A stretch of 64,000 nucleotides of DNA, taken from assembly GCF_014207565.1 (NCBI RefSeq), contig NZ_JACHGJ010000003.1, positions 173,944 to 237,943 on the forward strand, given 5' to 3'. A model generated the notes under the pieces. The model searched no databases, was not told the origin of the DNA, and saw only the letters and a program-made list of their open reading frames with translations. This DNA comes from Spirochaeta isovalerica (GTDB taxonomy: Bacteria; Spirochaetota; Spirochaetia; DSM-2461). The position numbers and the translations under genes were made by a program. Of the stretch, positions 41,754-50,409 are shown piece after piece. Position 1 is the first letter of the stretch. The number at the start of each line of letters is the position of its first letter.

Positions 41754-43529
41754 ATGAAATTGAAAAGAACACATAACTGCGGAGAGCTGACCAATAATAA
41801 TAACGGCGAAACCGTCAGACTCAGCGGATGGGTGGAAAACTACAGAGACCACGGCGGCGTGGCCTTTATCGACCTGAATGACAGATGGGGGACGACGCAG
41901 ATCGTTTTCCATCCCGATATCGCCGGAGAGCACCATAAAATCGCCCATACCCTGAGAAGCCAGGATGTGATATCCATCGAGGGGAAAGTCTCTGCAAGGC
42001 CGGAAGGCATGGCCAATGCCAGACTGGGAACCGGAGAGATAGAGGTATACATCAGCGATTTCGAGTTGCTCAACAAATCCAAAACACCTCCCTTTGAGAT
42101 CAACCACTCGGGCGAAACCAATCAGGAAGTGCTTCTGAAGCACCGCTATCTCGATCTGAGAAGCCGGAAAATGCAGAAGAACCTTATCTTCAGAAGCGAG
42201 CTGACCAATAAAATCCGGAATTACTTCAACGATCAGCAGTTTGTTGAAATCGAAACCCCTATCCTGACAAGAGCGACCCCCGAAGGCGCCAGGGACTATC
42301 TGGTTCCCAGCCGGACGAACCCCGGGAAATTCTTCGCGCTTCCCCAGAGTCCCCAGCTCTTCAAGCAGGCGCTTATGGTTTCCGGATACGACCGTTATTT
42401 CCAGATTGCCCGCTGTTTCCGCGATGAAGACCTGAGAGCGGACCGCCAGCCGGAATTCACTCAGGTGGATATCGAGATGTCATTCGTCGATCAGGAAGAC
42501 GTCATGTCCGTTACGGAAGGACTTATGGCCGGGCTCATGAAGGACATGTTCAGCAAAGATCTGACTCTTCCTCTTCCCAGGATAACCTACGATCAGTCTA
42601 TGTTGGAATACGGATGCGATGCACCGGATCTCCGCTTCGGACTGAAAATCAAAGATCTCAGCGACGTATTCGTCAATACGGGATTTTCCGTTTTCAAGAA
42701 CGCCGTTAAAAACGGCGGGGCTGTCCGCTCCATCAACCTGAAAGGGGCCGCGGAAAAACTGAGCCGGAAAGACCTCGACGATATGACGCCCTTTGCCGCC
42801 AGGTTCAAGGCGAAAGGTGTCGCCTGGATCAAGATGACAGCCGAGGGACCCCAGTCTCCCATCGTTAAATTCTTCAGCGAAGAGGAATCGGCGGAACTCT
42901 ATAAGAGAATGGAAGCGGAAACCGGAGACGTTCTCATCTTCCTGGCCGATAAAGAGGAAGTGGTCTGCCAGTCTCTGGCGGCTCTGAGACTGGATCTCGG
43001 GAAGAAGCTCGGACTCATTGATGAGAACGAACTGAACTTTACCTGGGTCGTCGATTTCCCCATGTTCGGGAAGGACCACAAAGCCCGGCCTACATCGCTC
43101 CACCATCCCTTCACGGCACCTAAAACGGAAGACCTGGACAGAATGGAGGACGATGTTTTCGACGTAAAAACAAACGCCTACGACCTGGTTCTGAACGGAT
43201 GCGAGCTGGGAGGCGGATCGATCAGAATCCACCGGAAAGATGTTCAGGAGCGTGTCTTCCGCATACTGGGCATTGACGAAGAGGAAGCGAGAGACAAATT
43301 CGGATTCCTCCTCGACTCACTGGATTACGGCGCGCCTCCCCATGGAGGATTGGCGCTCGGTCTGGACAGAATGGCCATGCTGTTCCTGAAGACGCCGTCG
43401 CTCCGCGATGTCATCGCCTTCCCCAAAACACAGAAAGCCACCTGTATGATGACAGAGGCTCCCGGTAATGTGGAAGAGGAGCAGATGGAGGAGCTTTTCA
43501 TCGCTTCGACAGTCGAGGATGAAGAATAA
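41754..43529 (+). CDS. aspS: Aspartyl-tRNA synthetase, likely non-discriminating
   Basis: This 591-residue class II synthetase of bacterial type has an N-terminal OB-fold anticodon-binding domain (1-105), a catalytic core with FRDEDLRADRQPEFTQ (motif 2) and GLALGLDRMAML (motif 3), and an inserted GAD domain (about 290-420). His33 (RDHGG) and Gly85 (RPEGMAN) occupy the two positions, 52 apart, that mark non-discriminating AspRS able to charge tRNA-Asn with Asp; discriminating enzymes have other residues there. Together with the gatCAB genes just upstream this suggests indirect Asn-tRNA synthesis. The ATG with AAGGAG six bases upstream is preferred over a TTG two codons earlier. Confidence 0.95.
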   Translation: MKLKRTHNCGELTNNNNGETVRLSGWVENYRDHGGVAFIDLNDRWGTTQIVFHPDIAGEHHKIAHTLRSQDVISIEGKVSARPEGMANARLGTGEIEVYISDFELLNKSKTPPFEINHSGETNQEVLLKHRYLDLRSRKMQKNLIFRSELTNKIRNYFNDQQFVEIETPILTRATPEGARDYLVPSRTNPGKFFALPQSPQLFKQALMVSGYDRYFQIARCFRDEDLRADRQPEFTQVDIEMSFVDQEDVMSVTEGLMAGLMKDMFSKDLTLPLPRITYDQSMLEYGCDAPDLRFGLKIKDLSDVFVNTGFSVFKNAVKNGGAVRSINLKGAAEKLSRKDLDDMTPFAARFKAKGVAWIKMTAEGPQSPIVKFFSEEESAELYKRMEAETGDVLIFLADKEEVVCQSLAALRLDLGKKLGLIDENELNFTWVVDFPMFGKDHKARPTSLHHPFTAPKTEDLDRMEDDVFDVKTNAYDLVLNGCELGGGSIRIHRKDVQERVFRILGIDEEEARDKFGFLLDSLDYGAPPHGGLALGLDRMAMLFLKTPSLRDVIAFPKTQKATCMMTEAPGNVEEEQMEELFIASTVEDEE

Positions 43530-43565
43530 AAAAACGCCCCGTTTTGCAGCGGGGCGTTTTTATTT
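43527..43565. terminator. Bidirectional terminator between aspS and the lipoprotein gene
   Basis: AAAACGCCCC and GGGGCGTTTT flank a GTTTTGCAGC loop. A-rich and T-rich flanks serve both converging units. Confidence 0.9.
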
Positions 43566-43575
43566 GCCTCTTTGA

Positions 43576-44688
43576 TTATTGAGCTGTGATTGTAATAGAC
43601 ATTCGTTCCCAGAAATTCTTTGCCAGAACAGCGATATCGTCTGTCGTATCGGCGGGAGTGCTGTTATCGTATATTTCGATAAGGCCGTTTGTGTCCCAGG
43701 ATATCTCAACCATTATTCCATCCGCTTTACTGGGTATAGTTACTGTATTCATAGGCATGACCAGGGCATCGATATCACCATCAAAATACCATCCCGGGGC
43801 CGTTGCTCCTATATCCGCCAAAGCGTCAGCAAATGAATCGGCATGACCTTCATTGCCTGTAAAAATTGCTTGATAATCCGATCCTGAATGAAATATGCTG
43901 AATGTTGTTGAGACAGGTTCTATACTATAGTAATCAGGATCCGCCAAGTATAAGTTGGAAGATTCTGCCAGACGATCATAGGGGTCTATCTCCCAATAAT
44001 CAAATCGGAATGTATCGATAGGCAGATCGCTTTCATCTGTCCATAATGGTAAGTCATAACTTCCACTTGTTTGTCTAAAATTTATTCTATTCATAAAGTC
44101 GGGGTTTGAACTGAATCCGGGAAGATTTGCCTCTATGATAGTTCCGGCAATACTATTGGGTTCGAATTCGGGATTCAGATGCCCTCCTAATTCAGAAAAG
44201 AAATTACCGGTGTATTCGAATATGATGCTTGTGTATTCCCCCTGAGGGACGGGGACATCGGGAAATAGTGTTAATGTCCCTTCGCAAAAATCAACGGGAA
44301 TAGACCATGTTTCTCCTTCCGGTAAATAGCCGTTTTCGTCGAGTTCATGATCGGGAACAAACTCATACCCCCGCAAGTCATTATAGAGGTATATCACTGA
44401 AATCATCATTCTGAAGTGCGTGGGAGTAACCTCATCGATTTTTGTCCCGAAGAGACTATAGACTTCATCATATACATCCAGACTCGAATCCGTTCCGGGC
44501 GTATAGGAAAGCGTTCTGGCCGGACTGGCATATAGAGCAGGTGTGTTGGCTTCATCGTTCCACATAAAAGAAACCGGTTTGGCCGAAGGAAGCCTTTCCG
44601 ATGGCATTTCGCCGCAGGAGAGGAGAGTTCCAATTGTCTGGATCAAAATTGCAGCAATTGATAATTTTAGAAATGTAGTTGTTTTCAT
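43576..44688 (-). CDS. Lipoprotein, paralogue of the 14114 lipoprotein
   Basis: This 370-residue protein has a lipoprotein signal (ATTT-rich hydrophobic stretch then GTLLSC, acylated Cys25). It shares with the lipoprotein at 14114 the blocks YDEVYSLFGTKIDEVTPTHF and LIEIYDNSTPADTTDDIAVLAKNFWERM near the C-terminus, at similar relative positions, so the two are diverged paralogues of unknown function. It begins at a TAATG overlap with the outer-membrane protein gene, implying a coupled pair under the sigma-54-like promoter at 45300-45315. The bidirectional terminator at 43527-43565 ends it. Confidence 0.8.
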   Translation of the reverse strand: MKTTTFLKLSIAAILIQTIGTLLSCGEMPSERLPSAKPVSFMWNDEANTPALYASPARTLSYTPGTDSSLDVYDEVYSLFGTKIDEVTPTHFRMMISVIYLYNDLRGYEFVPDHELDENGYLPEGETWSIPVDFCEGTLTLFPDVPVPQGEYTSIIFEYTGNFFSELGGHLNPEFEPNSIAGTIIEANLPGFSSNPDFMNRINFRQTSGSYDLPLWTDESDLPIDTFRFDYWEIDPYDRLAESSNLYLADPDYYSIEPVSTTFSIFHSGSDYQAIFTGNEGHADSFADALADIGATAPGWYFDGDIDALVMPMNTVTIPSKADGIMVEISWDTNGLIEIYDNSTPADTTDDIAVLAKNFWERMSITITAQ

Positions 44689-45266
44689 TAGAATGATACT
44701 CCTGCCGCGACCTGGCTGCGCATGCCGTGATACAGAATGTCAGTTGAATAGGCCGACCATCCCGGACTGATTTTGAAATAGAATAGATCGCCGGCATAGA
44801 TCTTGAAAGGAACATAGAGCTCAAGCCCTACGGCGTTGCTCCAGAAATAGCCGTCCAGATCAATACCTATAGAGAAATGTTCTCCCAGTTTCCTCATCCA
44901 GTTTATTGATGCTCCCGGTACGATGGATAATTCCGAATCGACGAGCTGAAGGTTGAAATAACCGCTGAAAAGAAGATGGGATTTCTCATTATTGATCACT
45001 TTGTAGCCTAATCCGGCCCCGAACTCAATGGTCGTTAACGGATTAAGCCAGGGATCATAGGACATATATCTGGCTGAAAAATTAAAGTTCTTCCAGAACT
45101 TAGCGTCTGTAAAGACATCCATAGGCATGTTGAATTCGACGGTACTGGATACAGGGAAATAGTAATCCAATGTAACATCTACTTCGATTGATGTTTCCGA
45201 TATCTCCTGACTGTATATAAAAGGAGTAATCAGAAAAAAAAGGATAAGTAAATATTTGTGTTTCAT
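44688..45266 (-). CDS. Putative outer-membrane beta-barrel protein
   Basis: This 192-residue protein has a signal peptide (MKHKYLLILFFLITPFIYSQ). The rest has alternating strand-like segments rich in aromatic and glycine residues (NFSARYMSYDPWLNPLTTIEFGAGLGYKV, SPGWSAYSTDILY) and ends GVSF with a terminal Phe, the classic outer-membrane insertion signature. It could be an eight- or ten-strand barrel. It heads a two-gene unit with the overlapping lipoprotein, which may sit on it. A sigma-54-type promoter lies 34 bases upstream of the ATG. No ribosome-binding site is clear. Confidence 0.7.
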   Translation of the reverse strand: MKHKYLLILFFLITPFIYSQEISETSIEVDVTLDYYFPVSSTVEFNMPMDVFTDAKFWKNFNFSARYMSYDPWLNPLTTIEFGAGLGYKVINNEKSHLLFSGYFNLQLVDSELSIVPGASINWMRKLGEHFSIGIDLDGYFWSNAVGLELYVPFKIYAGDLFYFKISPGWSAYSTDILYHGMRSQVAAGVSF

Positions 45267-45299
45267 AAATTATGGATTTTATCATTTAATTATTTTTAA

Positions 45300-45315
45300 T
45301 GCAAAAAAAATGCCA
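45300..45315 (-). promoter_or_regulatory. Sigma-54 promoter upstream of the outer-membrane protein/lipoprotein pair
   Basis: On the minus strand TGGCATTTTTTTTGCA fits TGGCAC-N5-TTGCA with one mismatch and exact GG-N10-GC spacing. It lies 34 bases before the ATG at 45266. The shared upstream box of the other three sigma-54 promoters is not clearly present; only ACCGG occurs about 15 bases upstream. Confidence 0.6.
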
Positions 45316-45324
45316 AGAGATATT

Positions 45325-45980
45325 TTAATCCCGGTTAATTTCATCCTGGAGAATCTGATTGACTAACTCATCGTATTTTTCTGTTTGTTTTAACTCCCTG
45401 ATTTCGAGATTAAGTCTTTCAAGAAGATCTGTTCTGTTTGTATGTTTATTAAACCCCAGGTAGGTTTCGTTCTGCAAAAGAGGCGGATATATCATTCTGA
45501 ATTTACCGGAATACTCTTTCTTTTCCATCATAGCCTTACCGATTTCTTCAAGTATTAAGATATAATCGATACGGCCTGAGGCGAGGAGGTCGAGGTTCGA
45601 TATGTCGCTACGCATTTCGATTACTGTGAAAATCCCCGTTTCCCTGGCATCTTCAAAATCCTGTCTATAACTCCAGCCGAAGAGAATTCCCACTTTGGAT
45701 CCTCTCAGTTCCTTGATGCTTCGAGGAGAGACCGCATTCTCGGCAGCGGTGAGGATATTGACTTTTTCATTAATTAAGGGATCGGAATAATCGTAAATCA
45801 GGTCTCTGGCTGTGGTTCGGTAAATTCGCTTAATACCGCTTTCTCCGGTTTCCCCTATTTTATAGGCAAATGGCGGTGAGTTTTCATCAAGGGAAATTTT
45901 AACTTCCTGAGAGAAGAGGCCCGCATGGGCGAGAAGGATGAACAGCGCTGTGAAAAAGATAAACCTTGTCTTTTTATCAT
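45325..45980 (-). pseudogene. Decayed periplasmic solute-binding protein (SBP family 3)
   Basis: In one frame the protein reads from a hydrophobic signal-like stretch (FIFFTALFILLAHAGLFS) through ENSPPFAYKIG to the stop at 45325, but this frame has no start codon before the stretch. The only ATG with a good ribosome-binding site (AAGGGGAAGAG, ATG at 45980) is one base out of frame and its own frame closes soon. A body-only product could start at the GTG at 45693. The family core is also shortened: PPFAYKIGETGESGI runs almost directly into RTTARDLIYDYSDPLINEK, where intact members have about 40 more residues. A frameshift plus internal deletion is the simplest reading. Family: polar-amino-acid-type binding proteins. 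Confidence 0.65.
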
Positions 45981-46095
45981 AAATGAGACTCTCTTCCCCT
46001 TAAACTTTAGTCTATGGTGCGTTTATTTGCAAAAATAATGGGATCTCTCATTTTGTAAAAATTCTATCATGATACTTTGATTTACCGTTTCTATA

Positions 46096-46881
46096 TCATT
46101 TCTTCGCCATCCTTACTGCCGTATAGACAATCCCCGCAACGATCATTAGAAGTGAGATAATCACCATGATGATAACACCTCTGTATTCCCCGCCATAACC
46201 CGATCCGCCGGCATGCTTCACCAGAATGCCGATATAGGACCAGATCAGAACCATACCGTAGGCAGGGCATACTATGCGGATCAAAGCCGCAGTGCCGATT
46301 ACCGCGACGACGGGTAGAAGAATCATCATCCAGATTTCCGGGGCTATGCCGCCGCCGTTCCAGCCTATGCTGACCAGCCAGGCCGATACATTGGCCACTG
46401 TGGCTACGGTTATCCATCCGAAATACACAGAAAGAGTCGGTTTGACCCATTGCTTCACTTTGTCCCCGAAGGCTGCTTTTTTTATACGGAGCTCAATCAG
46501 CATAAGAGTCACGAACAGCAGAATCATGATCAGCAGGGAGAGGAAAACTTTATGGTAGTGCCAGGCCAGAATCCAGAAGCTGTTTAATAAAGATGAAATG
46601 ACAAAAAGCCAACCGATATAGCGGACAGAATCAGCTGCGCCGTTTTCCGCTTCTGTAAAATTGAAAGTGATGTACTTGAATGTGAAAATGCCCAGAAGTA
46701 TGTATATAAATCCCCAAATGGCGAAAGTGTATCCCGCCGGTGTGAACAGGTTCGGGAGCGCATCGGAAATCTCGCCGGTCGTGATTCCATTGATTGGAAG
46801 GATATTAGCCAGGGCATTTATGGTTATCATGGCCAGGAAGGAAACAGGTACAGCGATCTTACTGAATTTTGTCATATTCAC
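46096..46881 (-). CDS. TspO/tryptophan-rich sensory protein-related membrane protein
   Basis: This 261-residue protein has about seven membrane helices. The N-terminal NALANILPING-x-TTGEISD-x-LPNLFTPAGYTFAIWGFIYILL block and the later LNSFWILAWHYHKVFLSL resemble tryptophan-rich TspO/MBR relatives, larger than the five-helix TspO proper. Such proteins are linked to porphyrin or stress sensing in some bacteria, but the extended form is uncharacterised. It has a good TAGGAGTG ribosome-binding site and is divergent from the acetyltransferase-ABC operon. Confidence 0.75.
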   Translation of the reverse strand: MNMTKFSKIAVPVSFLAMITINALANILPINGITTGEISDALPNLFTPAGYTFAIWGFIYILLGIFTFKYITFNFTEAENGAADSVRYIGWLFVISSLLNSFWILAWHYHKVFLSLLIMILLFVTLMLIELRIKKAAFGDKVKQWVKPTLSVYFGWITVATVANVSAWLVSIGWNGGGIAPEIWMMILLPVVAVIGTAALIRIVCPAYGMVLIWSYIGILVKHAGGSGYGGEYRGVIIMVIISLLMIVAGIVYTAVRMAKK

Positions 46882-46989
46882 TCCTATAAATATATTGTCT
46901 ATAGATATTCTAATTCCAATTTTTATTTCAGTTAGAAAATAAACTCTTTTTTAATGGAAAATCCTTCCGGGACAGGGTAATCTGATGAG

Positions 46990-47442
46990 GTGGACTGGAA
47001 GATCGAAACATCAGGCAGGGAGCGACTCGATATCATTAAGCCTCTTTGGGAGAAACTTAATGAAATTCACAGGCATGATTCCCGGCATTTCAGGGACTAT
47101 TACAGCGGATTTACTTTCGAAGAACGGATCAAAGGTTTCGCAGAACTTCCTGCTGAGGATTTCCTGCTTCAGATTGTCCACGTGAAGGATACTCCGCTTG
47201 GCTATTGCATCTCAACGGTTAGAGGAAATGATGGTGAAATTGATTCCCTCTATCTTGAGGAGGATATGAGAGGATCAGGACTGGGCAGCCATCTGGTCGA
47301 ACAGGCCATGCTCTGGATGCGAGAGAAGAAATGCAGCCGCTTTCGCGTATCGGTTGCCGACGGTCATGAGTCTGTTCTCGAGTTTTACGGGAAGCTGGGT
47401 TTTCTTCCCAGGCTTTCGGTACTGGAATACTCCGGGGACTGA
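46990..47442 (+). CDS. GNAT family N-acetyltransferase
   Basis: This 150-residue protein has the acetyl-CoA loop LEEDMRGSGLGSHLVEQAMLW and a typical LEFYGKLGFLPR ending. It starts at a GTG at 46990; a nearby ATG is in another frame. It is first in a tight run: GNAT, 5 bases, a small membrane protein, then an ATPase and a DinB-like protein by ATGA overlaps. The substrate is unknown; a resistance-like or product-modifying role would suit an ABC exporter operon. Confidence 0.8.
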   Translation: MDWKIETSGRERLDIIKPLWEKLNEIHRHDSRHFRDYYSGFTFEERIKGFAELPAEDFLLQIVHVKDTPLGYCISTVRGNDGEIDSLYLEEDMRGSGLGSHLVEQAMLWMREKKCSRFRVSVADGHESVLEFYGKLGFLPRLSVLEYSGD

Positions 47443-47447
47443 TACCA

Positions 47448-47783
47448 GTGTTATTCTTCTGCAGGCGGATATTGCGTTACAATCTTTTTATTTCCGCTCT
47501 AATTGTTATCATGTCCACGGCCTTTACGCTTTTATACGGCGATGTTCCCGTCACGGCATCCCTGTTTTTTGATCAGATCTCCTCTTTTTTCATATATCTG
47601 GCTCTTCCTTGCTTTTACGGTGCGGTTTTTTTCTTCCATCTCTTCAACCGTTCAGAATGGGTTTTCTTTTTGAACCTCGGTTACTCGAGAAAAAGGCTGA
47701 TTTTTTCCAGCCAGATGGTCTACGCAAGCATTTCGATTTCAGCTCTCATCGTACTGAATCTCCTGCGGGGGAGCTTATTATGA
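47448..47783 (+). CDS. Miniature ABC-transporter membrane subunit
   Basis: This 111-residue protein with a GTG start five bases after the acetyltransferase stop has three hydrophobic segments (about 9-29, 40-65, 88-108). The loop NLGYSRKRLIFSSQM looks like the cytoplasmic coupling-helix region of ABC permeases. It overlaps the ATPase gene by ATGA, so the two are surely partners. At three helices it is about half the usual size of a permease, so it should work as a multimer or with another subunit. Confidence 0.65.
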   Translation: MLFFCRRILRYNLFISALIVIMSTAFTLLYGDVPVTASLFFDQISSFFIYLALPCFYGAVFFFHLFNRSEWVFFLNLGYSRKRLIFSSQMVYASISISALIVLNLLRGSLL

Positions 47784-48451
47784 GTTCATTGAAAGTGGAA
47801 AGCCTATCCATGTCTTACGGAAGGAACCGCGTGCTTTCCGGAGCGTATTTCCATTTGGACAAAAGTGAAATCACCAGCGTTGTCGGACGGAATGGCTGCG
47901 GTAAATCGACTCTTCTGAAGGCTATGCTCGGATTATTTGCCGATAGCTGCGAAAGCCTTTTTATCGAGGGACAATATATCTCCAAAAAGGAGAGAATGCT
48001 TTATTGCGCCTATCTGTCCCAGCACTCCTTTCTGCCTAAAAACGTCAAAGTAAAGAAGTTGCTAAAGATCTTTCTGCCTGATGAACAAGCAAAAGCCCTG
48101 ATGATGGACGACCGTATTTCCGGGCTGCTTGAACAGAACGCTGTCAGCCTGTCGGGAGGAGGGCTCCGGTACCTCGAGTTTCTCATGATCGCATCGTTAG
48201 ACCGGAAGGCGTACTTTTTCGATGAGCCCTTCAGCGGCATTGAACCTATTTACATTAAACATATTAAAAAGAAACTTCTTGATCTGAAGAGCAGGGGACG
48301 GTATATTCTCATAACGGACCACGATTACCATTCGGTGCGGGGCGTTTCCGATCGCATCTGGCTCTCCCGTTCGGGACGTTTTGAAATGGCCGTCGATCCC
48401 GATCAGTTTCTTATCGATCGCGGATATCTTCCCGCTGCGCAGAAGGAATGA
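47780..48451 (+). CDS. ABC transporter ATP-binding protein
   Basis: This 223-residue protein begins at the ATG overlapping the permease stop. A frame extending upstream to 47609 is rejected because it runs through the permease. Walker A GRNGCGKSTLL, Q-loop AYLSQHSF, signature VSLSGGGLRYLE, Walker B KAYFFDEPFSG and switch histidine ITDHDYHS are all intact. The signature lacks the usual Q-R after LSGG. It is probably an exporter or lipid/peptide-type ATPase with the small membrane subunit. Confidence 0.85.
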   Translation: MSSLKVESLSMSYGRNRVLSGAYFHLDKSEITSVVGRNGCGKSTLLKAMLGLFADSCESLFIEGQYISKKERMLYCAYLSQHSFLPKNVKVKKLLKIFLPDEQAKALMMDDRISGLLEQNAVSLSGGGLRYLEFLMIASLDRKAYFFDEPFSGIEPIYIKHIKKKLLDLKSRGRYILITDHDYHSVRGVSDRIWLSRSGRFEMAVDPDQFLIDRGYLPAAQKE

Positions 48452-48933
48452 AAATGACAGTAGAAGAAAAACGTATTCATGTTGACAACATCCTGGAGGA
48501 TCTTCATCTTTTTGACGATCTTATAGGACTCCCCCGGGACGTTCTCGACTTCCGCCCCTCTCCCGACCGCTGGACAATCCATGAACATCTCATTCACTGT
48601 CTCGATGTCGACGTGGCCAATTTTACCCGTTACAGGGTGGGGATCGTCCATCCCGGTTCGGATATCATCGGTATGGATGATGAATGGACGTCGGGGCTGC
48701 TCTATGAGACCATCAGTCCGGAAGAGGCCATAGAGACTATTAAACTGATTCGGAAAATGACCCATCGCCATCTTTCCGCCATAGTGGAAGAGGATTGGAC
48801 GCAATACAGCATTCTCTATAAAAAGTACGGGATCCTCAATTTCGAGACCTTTATCCCTGTTATGCACAAACATCCGAAGGCTCACAGGGAGTTTATCGAC
48901 AAGCTTTTGGAGGAGTTCAATTCCGCTGCATAG
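48448..48933 (+). CDS. DinB-family putative metal-dependent protein
   Basis: This 161-residue four-helix-bundle protein of the DinB/YfiT superfamily has the conserved pattern FRPSPDRWTIHEHLIHCLDVDVANF (with metal-type histidines at its HLIHC) and a later HKHPKAHREFIDKLL. Family members include thiol S-transferases and hydrolases. It overlaps the ATPase gene by ATGA and is the last gene of the acetyltransferase-ABC operon. Confidence 0.8.
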   Translation: MKMTVEEKRIHVDNILEDLHLFDDLIGLPRDVLDFRPSPDRWTIHEHLIHCLDVDVANFTRYRVGIVHPGSDIIGMDDEWTSGLLYETISPEEAIETIKLIRKMTHRHLSAIVEEDWTQYSILYKKYGILNFETFIPVMHKHPKAHREFIDKLLEEFNSAA

Positions 48934-48946
48934 CGGGAAAGATATA

Positions 48947-48981
48947 AAAAAAGCCGGACTGTTAATCAGCCGGCTTTATTT
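48947..48981. terminator. Terminator between the DinB gene and the MATE gene
   Basis: AAAGCCGG and CCGGCTTT with a short loop, A-rich before and T-rich after. It serves both converging units. Confidence 0.8.
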
Positions 48982-50402
48982 TATGTGTGTCTGATTTCTC
49001 TTGTTCCGTTGAGCAGACCCCTCATAACATAGCGGACCCAGACCAAACTGACTATGAAAGATAACACGATCCCGGTCGCCATACCGAACCAGACACCGTA
49101 AATCCCCATGTTAAAAACGCCCACATAGAGATAGGCTGCCGGGACCGATACGATAAGAACCCGCATCAGCGTGATAAAAAAGGCCGGCATCGGGTAGCCG
49201 ATGGCCTGGAAAACGCTTCGGTTGATTATACCCACTACGGCGAGACTGAAGAAAAGTTCAACTGTATAAGTCTGTCTGACCGCATAATTGACCACTTCTT
49301 CAATATTGGAGAAAAGAGGGTAGATGAATCTGGCAAGCGCTATCATGACAATTGCAAATGAGAATACAACCACAAATCCCGCGGCATAGCCCACTTTTAC
49401 CGCATGATCGGCTCTTTTCAGGTTACCCCGTCCCGCATTCTGTCCCACGATGGTAATCATGGCGGCGGCCAGGGCGAAGCTGGGCATCAGAACGATCTGA
49501 TCGAGCCTTCCGCAGAGGGAATAGGCCGTCATGGCAAGCGGATCGATGGAAACCACCAGCCTGTTCAGCAGGAGGAAGGCTATGGACATGGTTATCTGTC
49601 CCATGGCCTGAGGTAATCCGATTACTGTGATCTTTTTGATGATTTCCAGTCGGACATTGCTGATTGACCAGCTGATGGGGACCAGGGTTTTTTTAGCGGC
49701 GAAAATGCTCAGGGCGTATATGAGTGAAATAAACTGGGCCAGTCCCGTGGCGATGGCGGCGCCTCTGACGTCCAGATTCAGGGCGAAGATGAAAACCGGG
49801 TCCAGAACGATGTTCACGACCGTACCGATGATCATAGCCACCATCATGTGTTTCATGAGTCCCTCGCCCTGGAAAATCCCGAAAAACACATTTCCCACAA
49901 ACGCGAAAAGGGCGACGGGTGTTACCCAGAGAAGGTAATTCAGGCCGTGTTTGTAGTAATCGCCTTCCGCTCCCATGGCTCTGACAATCTGGGGGCCGAA
50001 GCCGTAAACCGTTCCCATACAGATTATTGAAAGTATAATAGCCATAATAAGGCCCGATTCGGCGATCTTGTTCAGAACTTCTCTGTTCTTTTCACCGATG
50101 GCCCGGGCCACAAGTGAAGACACTCCGACGGAAACCCCTGAAGCCAATGCCATAAAAAAGAAAATGACCGGAAAAATCAGTCCCGTCCCGCCGACAAAGG
50201 AGGGGTCATTGAGATCGATGCGGCTGACCCAGATCGTATCAACTATGTTGTATAAAAGCTGGAATAGCATTCCCGCCAGCACGGGAAGAGACAATCTCGC
50301 GATAAGAGGCAGAATCGGTCCTTCAAACATGCCCGGTACTTCTCTTCTGGCCATTTCGCCGTGATCGGCGTTTTCCATCTGTTCTGTATTTTCGTTATTC
50401 AT
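48981..50402 (-). CDS. MATE-family multidrug/metabolite efflux transporter
   Basis: This protein of about 473 residues has 12 membrane helices. It follows the MATE pattern: PLIARLSLPVLAGMLFQLLYNIVDTIWVSRI near the N-terminus, repeated at mid-length as IGLPQAMGQITMSIAFLLLNRLVV, and a periodic A-x-x-IVGQNAGRGN loop in each half. It exports cationic or other compounds with sodium or proton exchange. The start at 50402 is preferred over 50411 because a leaderless promoter (TTGACA, 17 bases, GAGAAT) ends seven bases before it. Divergent from the radical SAM gene. Confidence 0.9.
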   Translation of the reverse strand: MNNENTEQMENADHGEMARREVPGMFEGPILPLIARLSLPVLAGMLFQLLYNIVDTIWVSRIDLNDPSFVGGTGLIFPVIFFFMALASGVSVGVSSLVARAIGEKNREVLNKIAESGLIMAIILSIICMGTVYGFGPQIVRAMGAEGDYYKHGLNYLLWVTPVALFAFVGNVFFGIFQGEGLMKHMMVAMIIGTVVNIVLDPVFIFALNLDVRGAAIATGLAQFISLIYALSIFAAKKTLVPISWSISNVRLEIIKKITVIGLPQAMGQITMSIAFLLLNRLVVSIDPLAMTAYSLCGRLDQIVLMPSFALAAAMITIVGQNAGRGNLKRADHAVKVGYAAGFVVVFSFAIVMIALARFIYPLFSNIEEVVNYAVRQTYTVELFFSLAVVGIINRSVFQAIGYPMPAFFITLMRVLIVSVPAAYLYVGVFNMGIYGVWFGMATGIVLSFIVSLVWVRYVMRGLLNGTREIRHT

Positions 50403-50409
50403 GGAGCCC

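Noticed and set aside
40453-41772. 439-residue minus-strand frame over gatB
   Set aside because: Shadow of gatB; covers the opposite strand of conserved motifs.
47609-47779. N-terminal extension of the ABC ATPase to 47609
   Set aside because: It would run through the membrane-subunit gene; the ATG at 47780 overlaps its stop and precedes the ATPase domain.
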